In this document: positions 7,083 through 11,725 of the stretch, one piece after another
Layout of the letters: every line of letters begins with the position of its first letter
Position numbering within the stretch: the first letter of the stretch is position 1
NCBI GenBank assembly: GCA_918241715.1
Contig: CAKJYB010000039.1
Span: 1 to 11,725, forward strand
Source: Clostridiales bacterium
Lineage (GTDB): Bacteria > Bacillota > Clostridia > Christensenellales > UBA1242
Reading direction: 5' to 3'
Length of the DNA stretch: 11,725 bases
The notes under the pieces: generated by a model
What the model saw: the letters and a program-made list of their open reading frames with translations, nothing else
Databases searched by the model: none
What the model was told of the DNA's origin: nothing
Position numbers and translations under genes: made by a program

Positions 7083-9512
7083 TTACTTAACAATAAGATT
7101 TACAATTCTGCCAGGAACAACAATTTCCTTTACAACACTTTTTCCTGCAAGCACAGCAGAAACTTTTTCGTTTTTCTTTACAACAGAAACAATCTCTTCG
7201 TTTGTTGCGTTTGTTGGAATATCCATTCTCACAACAATCTTGCTGTTTACCTGAACGGCAATTTCAATGGCGTCTTGTTGAAGCTTTGACTCGTCAAATT
7301 GTGGATACCTTTGATTGTGGATTGAATACTTTTCTCCAACACTCTCCCACATCTCTTCTGCAAAATGTGGTGCCATAGGTGCAAGCATTATCAAAAGGTC
7401 TTTCATTGTTTGCTTGCAAAGTGCAATATTTTTTTCTTCGATTGTGTCGTATTTATACATTGCATTTACAAGTTCCATAAGTCTTGCCACAGCAACATTA
7501 AAGCTGAAACTTTCCATGTTTTCTGCAACGTCTTTAAGTGCCTTATTAAGCGCAAATTCCAAGTCCTTTTCTGCCTTTGTTTGTGGTGCAGATTTCCCTG
7601 AAAGTCCTGCCCACTTTGTGCAGATTCTTTCGATTCTTTCCATAAAGGCTTTCATGTGCTTGATGCCATCGTCAGACCAAGGACCACCTTCAATGTACTT
7701 CAAAGAAAACATCATGTGCAATCTAAGTGCATCACTGCCAAATTCTTTTACATAATCGTCTGCAGTCTTAGAGCCGTTTCTCTTGCTCATTTTTCTTCCG
7801 TCTGGGCCAAGAATCATTCCTTGGTGAATAAGTCTTTTTGCCGGCTCATCAAAGTCAATCACGCCCAAATCATGCAAGAATTTGGTGATAAATCTTGAAT
7901 AAAGCAAATGCCCTGTTGCATGTTCAACCCCACCAACATAGCAGTCAACTGGAAGCATTGCGTTTGCATGTTTTTTGTCGGCCAAACACGTGTTGTTGTG
8001 GTTGGATTCTGGGTATCTTATCATATAGAAAGAAGAGTCAACAAATGTGTCCATTGTGTCGGCTTCTCTTCTTGCCTTTCTTCCACATACAGGACAGGTG
8101 GTGTTCATAAATTCATCACACTTTCCAAGTGGCCCTTCACCTTCCGGCTTATAGTCAGAAATATGTGGCAAAATCACCGGCAAATCTTTTTCTGGCACTG
8201 GCACAGCGCCACAATGCTGACAATGAATAATAGGGATTGGACAGCCCCAATATCTCTGTCTAGCAACAGACCAATCACGCAATCTATAGTTTGTTTTAAA
8301 TCTGCCCTTTCCGATTTTTTCAAGTTTTTCAACAATCTTTGTTCTTGCTTCTGCTGAAGTAAGGCCATCAAACTCTGCGCTGTTGCAAAGCACACCATAT
8401 TCTGTGAATGGAAGTGGTTGTTCTTTTCCATTTTTGTCGTTTATAACACGTCTGATTTCAAGGCCATATTTCTTTGCAAAGTCAAAGTCTCTTTCGTCAT
8501 GAGCACCAACACCCATAACAATTCCCGTTGCATAAGTTGAAATAACATAATCAGCAACAAACACAGGCACCTTTTCGTTTGTGAGTGGGTTTATCACATA
8601 ACTTCCTGTAAACACCCCTGTTTTTGGTGTGGTTGTGCTTGTTCTTTCAATCTCGTCTTTCTTTGCTGCCTGTGCAATATATTCTTCAACAGCCTTTCTG
8701 TTTTCCTTTTTGATAAGTTTTTCAGTCAGTTTGTTTTCTGGTGCAATAACAAGGAAAGAAACACCGAAAAGAGTGTCGGCTCTTGACGTAAACACGGTAA
8801 GTTTAAGCCCATCTTCTGTATAGAAATCTACTTCTGCCCCAACACTTTTTCCAATCCAATTTCTCTGCAAAATCTTTGTTTTTTCTGGCCAATCAAGTTT
8901 GTCAAGACCACTTAAAAGTCTGTCTGCATATTCTGTTATTTTAAAGAACCATTGACGCATATTTTTATGCTGAACTTCACTTTCGCATCTTTCACAATGA
9001 CCATTGACAACTTGTTCGTTTGCGATGATTGTGTTGCATTTTGGGCAGAAATTTACAGGTGCTTCCTTTTGATAAGCAAGCCCCTTTTTGAAAAGCTGAA
9101 CAAAAATCCATTGTGTCCATCTATAATATTCTGGATCGCAAGTTATAAGTTCATATTCCCAATTGAAAGTTGCGCCCAAGTCTTTGAGTTGTTTTTCCAT
9201 CAAAGAGATGTTTCTTCTGGTGCTATCTTCTGGGTGAATTCCGGTTTTCAAAGCGTAGTTTTCTGCAGGAAGACCAAAAGCGTCAAAACCCATAGGTTGA
9301 AAGACGTTGTAGCCCTGCAATCTTTTAAATCTTCCAAAGCTGTCAGAAAGACCAAAGTTCCACCAATGCCCCAAATGCAAACTTGCTGCACTTGGATAAG
9401 AAAACATTTCAAGCAAATAGAATTTTTTGTCAAGTTTGTTTTCGTCAAATTTGTAAAGGTTGTCTTTCTCCCATTTTTCGTTCCACTTTTTCTCTATAGC
9501 AACAAAATCCAT
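7083..9512 (-). CDS. leuS: Leucyl-tRNA synthetase
   Basis: Class I aminoacyl-tRNA synthetase that charges tRNA-Leu in the cytosol. It has 809 residues, normal for bacterial LeuRS. Visible blocks are the HIGH motif as HLGH (46-49) in SYPSAASLHLGHWWNF; a zinc knuckle CPKC...CERC (C156, C159, C173, C176); the CP1 editing domain (about 225-405) with TSRADTLFG (242-250) and MGVGAHDERD (333-342); a second Cys cluster CQHC...CPVC (C431, C434, C473, C476); VARQRYWGCPIPI (416-428); and the KMSKS loop as KMSKRNGS (574-581). The anticodon-binding helices and the C-terminal domain ending VVPGRIVNLIVK follow. No LeuRS-specific insertion is seen before KMSKR. The editing motif usually reads MAVPAHDxRD or MAVPGHDxRD; here AVP is GVG. 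ATG 9512 has AGGAG 5 nt upstream. The transcript has its own promoter and no room for a T-box leader. Confidence 0.98.
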   Translation of the reverse strand: MDFVAIEKKWNEKWEKDNLYKFDENKLDKKFYLLEMFSYPSAASLHLGHWWNFGLSDSFGRFKRLQGYNVFQPMGFDAFGLPAENYALKTGIHPEDSTRRNISLMEKQLKDLGATFNWEYELITCDPEYYRWTQWIFVQLFKKGLAYQKEAPVNFCPKCNTIIANEQVVNGHCERCESEVQHKNMRQWFFKITEYADRLLSGLDKLDWPEKTKILQRNWIGKSVGAEVDFYTEDGLKLTVFTSRADTLFGVSFLVIAPENKLTEKLIKKENRKAVEEYIAQAAKKDEIERTSTTTPKTGVFTGSYVINPLTNEKVPVFVADYVISTYATGIVMGVGAHDERDFDFAKKYGLEIRRVINDKNGKEQPLPFTEYGVLCNSAEFDGLTSAEARTKIVEKLEKIGKGRFKTNYRLRDWSVARQRYWGCPIPIIHCQHCGAVPVPEKDLPVILPHISDYKPEGEGPLGKCDEFMNTTCPVCGRKARREADTMDTFVDSSFYMIRYPESNHNNTCLADKKHANAMLPVDCYVGGVEHATGHLLYSRFITKFLHDLGVIDFDEPAKRLIHQGMILGPDGRKMSKRNGSKTADDYVKEFGSDALRLHMMFSLKYIEGGPWSDDGIKHMKAFMERIERICTKWAGLSGKSAPQTKAEKDLEFALNKALKDVAENMESFSFNVAVARLMELVNAMYKYDTIEEKNIALCKQTMKDLLIMLAPMAPHFAEEMWESVGEKYSIHNQRYPQFDESKLQQDAIEIAVQVNSKIVVRMDIPTNATNEEIVSVVKKNEKVSAVLAGKSVVKEIVVPGRIVNLIVK

Positions 9513-9527
9513 AATAGCTCCTAATTA

Positions 9528-9564
9528 CTAAAATATTCTAACAAAAAAAAGATAAACAAGTCAA
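9528..9564 (-). promoter_or_regulatory. leuS promoter
   Basis: TTGACT (9564-9559), an 18-bp spacer, then TAGAAT (9540-9535) preceded by TGT, an extended -10. The expected start is near 9528, leaving about 15 nt of leader with AGGAG (9522-9518). Confidence 0.75.
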
Positions 9565-9579
9565 GAAAAACCCGTTTAT

Positions 9580-9610
9580 CACAATAAAAAATCGGCTTTA
9601 AACCGATTTT
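9580..9610 (-). terminator. Terminator of the eight-TM protein gene
   Basis: An 8-bp stem, AAAATCGG (9610-9603 on this strand) with CCGATTTT (9595-9588), has a 7-nt loop and is followed by TTTATTG. The stem begins within the TAA stop (9611-9609). It separates this gene from leuS. Confidence 0.85.
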
Positions 9611-10325
9611 ATTTTTCTTTCTTTTTTGCAAAAACAGATGAGAGAGCAATCAAGTACAACGATGGCACATAAGCATACTTTGCCCAATCACGTTTTGTTA
9701 AGAAGTCAATAAATTTTGCGTTTGTTATTTTCAAAATCTCAAGCCCACCATTCATGAAGCCAACATAGACGTGGCAGACAAGCAAAACAAACATTCCAAC
9801 AAACGTCAGCCATTCTGTTTTGATGTGAACGATTGTTATCAGCATTGTGATAAGCAAGTTGATGCACATCAAAAGTGCAACCATCTGCATATTTGTCAAA
9901 GTGATATATTTTGGCAAAATAAGATATGCGATAAGACAAAGTGCAACTCTTACAGCCAAGTTTACAACTCTCCCACCATTTCCACCGGACAAAAACAATG
10001 TGTAAATCAAGAAGAAGAATTGTGCTCCACACAAAATATAAAGCCCAATCATCTTGTTTTTGTCAGTTGTGCAGTTTTCTGCAAATCCCATAAAGTAGAA
10101 TGCAGCGCCATAGGCACCAAGCCCAAGTGTCAAGAAAACTCTCTTCCAGTTTTTTCCAATAAAAACAAGCGCAAACAAGAAAGGCAGACATGTTGTTGCC
10201 AATGCCAAATATCTTTTATCTAATGGCTCTCCTTTCCACAACAAATATCCAAATCCACCAAGAATAAGGATTGAGAAGATGATAGAACCAACAATTTTAA
10301 AAACTTTAATTCCTTTGCTACTCAT
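9609..10325 (-). CDS. Eight-TM integral membrane protein, possibly YhhN/TMEM86-like
   Basis: Function not established. The 238-residue protein is almost entirely membrane: hydrophobic segments at about 9-30, 38-57, 62-81, 93-112, 119-138, 145-167, 171-191 and 216-232, with a basic tail (KKKEK). The number and spacing of helices, a GLYILCGAQFFFLIYTLFL helix, a GMFVLLVCHVYVGFMNG helix and a final Tyr-rich helix recall the YhhN/TMEM86 (lysoplasmalogenase) family. The conserved Asp residues of that family are not evident, so this stays a low-confidence suggestion. ATG 10325 is the only plausible start; no GTG or TTG follows before about residue 28 and no Shine-Dalgarno precedes it. The predicted transcript start coincides with the A of this ATG. 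Its own terminator makes it a single-gene unit, divergent from the nucleoside hydrolase gene. Confidence 0.8.
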   Translation of the reverse strand: MSSKGIKVFKIVGSIIFSILILGGFGYLLWKGEPLDKRYLALATTCLPFLFALVFIGKNWKRVFLTLGLGAYGAAFYFMGFAENCTTDKNKMIGLYILCGAQFFFLIYTLFLSGGNGGRVVNLAVRVALCLIAYLILPKYITLTNMQMVALLMCINLLITMLITIVHIKTEWLTFVGMFVLLVCHVYVGFMNGGLEILKITNAKFIDFLTKRDWAKYAYVPSLYLIALSSVFAKKKEK

Positions 10326-10360
10326 ATGTTCATCATACCATATATTGTGTTAAAAGTAAA
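10325..10360 (-). promoter_or_regulatory. Promoter of the eight-TM gene, predicted leaderless
   Basis: TTTACT (10360-10355), a 17-bp spacer, then TATGAT (10337-10332) preceded by TGG, an extended -10. Standard spacing puts +1 at 10325, the first base of the start codon. The 11-base string TATGGTATGAT is identical to the one at the ftsH promoter. Confidence 0.6.
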
Positions 10361-10396
10361 ATTTTTTAACAAAAAATAAGTTGACATAAAAATCTT

Positions 10397-10425
10397 TTGC
10401 TTTTTTTCGATAAAAAAAGTATACT
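10397..10425 (+). promoter_or_regulatory. Probable promoter of the nucleoside hydrolase gene
   Basis: TATACT (10420-10425) with a weak TTGCTT (10397-10402) at 17 bp. A perfect TTGACA at 10381-10386 is too far from this -10 (33 bp) and has no -10 of its own at the right distance. Confidence 0.45.
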
Positions 10426-10457
10426 AAAAAAGATTACAGACAAACTTTGGAGAATGC

Positions 10458-11411
10458 ATGAAGAAATATAAAGTCATAATAGACACGGATCCCGGCGTTG
10501 ACGACTCCACAGCATTGGTATTTGCACTTAATGACCCACAATTTGACATAAAACTCATCACAGTTAGTGCTGGAAACATTCACGTTCCACTTGCATCAAG
10601 AAACATGTGTCATCTTTTGGACATTTTCAATCGTGATATACCTGTTGTCAACGGATATAGACAAAGATTAAGCGATTCTGACGAATATGCTTATTTTTTG
10701 CATGGTGATCAAGGTCTTGGAAACTACATTCCCCCAAAAACGACCCACCACAAACCTATGCAAATAGATTGTGCAGAAGCGATGTATCGTGTTCTTAAAA
10801 AATACCCACACAAAATAACAATGGTGATTCTTGGTCCACACACAAACTTTGCATACCTTTTGAGAAAGCACCCAGACGCAAAAAAACTTGTAAAAAATAT
10901 TGTTATGATGGGAGCATCACTTGATGGAATCAAAACAAATCCAAACCACAAATCATTCAACATCAGAACAGACGCCAACTCATTTAGAGACACCATAAAC
11001 AGCAGAATCCCTGTTATTATGTGCCCTTCAAAGTTTGGAAGAGACGTGGTCTTTTTTGACGAAAACCAATTTGAAGAACTCAAAAGAATAAACGACGTCG
11101 GCAGATATTTGGCAAAAACTTTGGAAGAATATTGGGAGCCAGACTATCCAGACAAAATCCTTGCAAACTGCGATTTGTCGGCAATTTATTCCATCACACA
11201 CCCAGAGCTTTACAAATTTAAAAGGGCTTTTATAGATGTGGACACCGAAGTAAACATTGGTTCAACCGTTGGGCACTACGACAAACGTGGATACTTTAGA
11301 GTTGTTCAATCAATAAACAGAGAAAAGTTTATGAAAATGATTTTCAAAAAGCTACACGAATTTGACAATTTACATATTGAAAATGCAACTTTCAGAAAAA
11401 ATGTTCAATAA
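10458..11411 (+). CDS. Inosine-uridine preferring nucleoside hydrolase family protein
   Basis: Family enzymes cleave the N-glycosidic bond of nucleosides to give base plus ribose, for salvage, using a bound calcium ion. It has 317 residues, typical length. The N-terminal calcium motif is intact (IIDTDPGVDD, with D11, D15, D16). So are HGDQGLG (82-88), LGPHTNFA (125-132; canonical LGPLTN, with T129 the likely Ca ligand) and IVMMGAS (148-154). The substrate-binding motif, usually EFNxxxDP, reads SFNIRTDA (166-173): Asn168 and Asp172 are kept but Glu is Ser. The late active-site motif, usually HD, reads CD (C238, D239); Cys at this place marks the group sometimes called homology group III. Substrate cannot be assigned. 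ATG 10458 has GGAG 5 nt upstream; ATG 10454 is out of frame. It is a single gene with its own terminator. Confidence 0.92.
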   Translation: MKKYKVIIDTDPGVDDSTALVFALNDPQFDIKLITVSAGNIHVPLASRNMCHLLDIFNRDIPVVNGYRQRLSDSDEYAYFLHGDQGLGNYIPPKTTHHKPMQIDCAEAMYRVLKKYPHKITMVILGPHTNFAYLLRKHPDAKKLVKNIVMMGASLDGIKTNPNHKSFNIRTDANSFRDTINSRIPVIMCPSKFGRDVVFFDENQFEELKRINDVGRYLAKTLEEYWEPDYPDKILANCDLSAIYSITHPELYKFKRAFIDVDTEVNIGSTVGHYDKRGYFRVVQSINREKFMKMIFKKLHEFDNLHIENATFRKNVQ

Positions 11412-11441
11412 AAAAGAGTAGGAATAATCCTACTTTTTTTA
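11411..11441 (+). terminator. Terminator of the nucleoside hydrolase gene
   Basis: A 7-bp stem, AGTAGGA (11417-11423) with TCCTACT (11428-11434), has an ATAA loop. It is extended by a G-T wobble and A-T pairs and followed by a T run. Confidence 0.9.
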
Positions 11442-11452
11442 AACGTCTCAAA

Positions 11453-11500
11453 TTGACATGACAAAGCAAAATTATTATTTGGGGCTAATGGCGGGACTTG
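11453..11500 (-). repeat. Copy A of a 48-bp direct repeat: duplicate tRNA-Thr 3' end plus downstream flank
   Basis: It matches 11600-11647 at 42 of 48 positions without gaps. The part 11480-11500 reads CAAGTCCCGCCATTAGCCCCA on this strand, differing by one base from the last 21 nt of the intact tRNA-Thr including CCA. The remaining 27 bp match the sequence just downstream of the tRNA. No 5' tRNA half is present, so it is not a functional tRNA. Confidence 0.9.
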
Positions 11501-11571
11501 TCCCAGATTGCAAAGCAATCGCCGACCCACGCACACCACACAGCCAAGGGTTGAGCCCGCGACCGGTCGCG
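11501..11571. other. GC-rich structured segment with a second tRNA fragment and a 14-bp palindrome
   Basis: Contents from left to right: hairpin GATTGC-AAA-GCAATC (11506-11520); a segment 11551-11564 that on the minus strand reads GGTCGCGGGCTCAA, matching 13 of 14 bases of the variable-loop and T-arm 5' half of the intact tRNA; and the perfect palindrome CGCGACCGGTCGCG (11558-11571) overlapping it. It is much richer in G and C than its neighbours. No coding frame looks real. Confidence 0.75.
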
Positions 11572-11579
11572 TGGTTTGA

Positions 11580-11604
11580 GTCAAAACTTGTTTTTCAAGT
11601 TGAC
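11580..11604 (-). terminator. Hairpin downstream of tRNA-Thr, weak terminator candidate
   Basis: On the minus strand GTCAACTTG, an AAAAA loop, then CAAGTTTTGAC form a 9-bp stem with a 2-nt bulge. The T stretch is short, so termination would be inefficient; processing by RNases is an alternative use. Confidence 0.4.
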
Positions 11605-11647
11605 ATGACACAAAACAATTTTTATTTGGAGCTAATGGCGGGACTTG
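11600..11647 (-). repeat. Copy B of the 48-bp direct repeat, within and behind the intact tRNA-Thr
   Basis: It comprises the last 21 nt of the intact tRNA (11627-11647) and 27 nt of downstream flank (11600-11626). It pairs with 11453-11500; the offset between copies is 147 bp. Confidence 0.9.
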
Positions 11648-11702
11648 AACCCGCGACCTGCTGATTACGAATCAGCTGCTCTACCAACTGAGCCACATTA
11701 GC
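11627..11702 (-). tRNA. tRNA-Thr (anticodon CGT)
   Basis: A full 76-nt cloverleaf with encoded CCA. Acceptor GCTAATG pairs with CATTAGC; D arm GCTC/GAGC with AGTTGGTA loop; anticodon stem GCTGA/TCAGC with loop TTCGTAA, so the anticodon is CGT, reading ACG as Thr; T stem GCGGG/CCCGC with loop TTCAAGT. The discriminator is T followed by CCA. All stems pair perfectly. Confidence 0.97.
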
Positions 11703-11708
11703 ACAACC

Positions 11709-11724
11709 ACAATCTATCATATCA
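11709..11724 (-). promoter_or_regulatory. Extended -10 of tRNA-Thr
   Basis: TGATATGAT (11724-11716) lies 7 nt before a predicted start at 11709, itself 7 nt ahead of the mature 5' end. The -35 is outside the window. Confidence 0.5.
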
Positions 11725-11725
11725 T

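Noticed and set aside
8952..9524. 190-residue open frame on the plus strand
   Set aside because: Antisense to the leuS catalytic and zinc regions, which are unmistakable; no start signals.
11480..11553. A second complete tRNA gene
   Set aside because: Only the 3' 21 nt and a separated T-arm half are present; no matching 5' acceptor, D arm or proper anticodon arm can be drawn.
11458..11664. Short open frames on both strands over the tRNA region
   Set aside because: They run through the tRNA gene and its duplicated 3' end; noncoding composition.

Overview
The window is a compact, visibly AT-rich stretch of bacterial chromosome. A complete gerA-type spore-germination receptor operon (GerAA, GerAB, GerAC), an FtsH with a Gram-positive layout and good Shine-Dalgarno sites on several genes point to an endospore-forming Firmicute, probably an uncultivated clostridial or related gut lineage. 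The lineage is inferred from gene content only. I see no phage, transposase or CRISPR signal.

Layout. Positions 1-1046 (-) hold the N-terminal 348 residues of FtsH, cut by the window edge before the protease domain. Positions 1165-4881 (-) hold the germination operon, gerAA to gerAB to gerAC in transcription order, with an 8-base overlap and a 2-base gap between genes. Just upstream on the same strand is a membrane-anchored protein with a fibronectin-III-like segment (4935-5855), separated from the operon by a strong hairpin terminator. Divergent from it, at 5996-7027 (+), is a three-TM protein with a long Glu/Pro/Ala/Val linker. Its terminator (7041-7068) is shared in convergent orientation with leuS (7083-9512, -). 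Upstream of leuS is an eight-TM membrane protein (9609-10325, -), divergent from a nucleoside hydrolase (10458-11411, +). The right end carries tRNA-Thr(CGT) at 11627-11702 (-), followed by an unusual degenerate duplicate of its 3' end.

How the genes relate. GerAA, GerAB and GerAC should form one germinant-sensing complex in the inner spore membrane. FtsH, LeuRS and tRNA-Thr are housekeeping. The two unknown membrane proteins and the nucleoside hydrolase look like independent single-gene units.

The most interesting points are the split tRNA-3'-end copy at 11453-11564, two genes whose best promoter puts the transcript start on or within 3 nt of the ATG (possible leaderless mRNAs), a GerAC with no lipobox cysteine, and a gerAA with a GTG start and no Shine-Dalgarno just behind a terminator. 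I found no clearly new multi-gene system.
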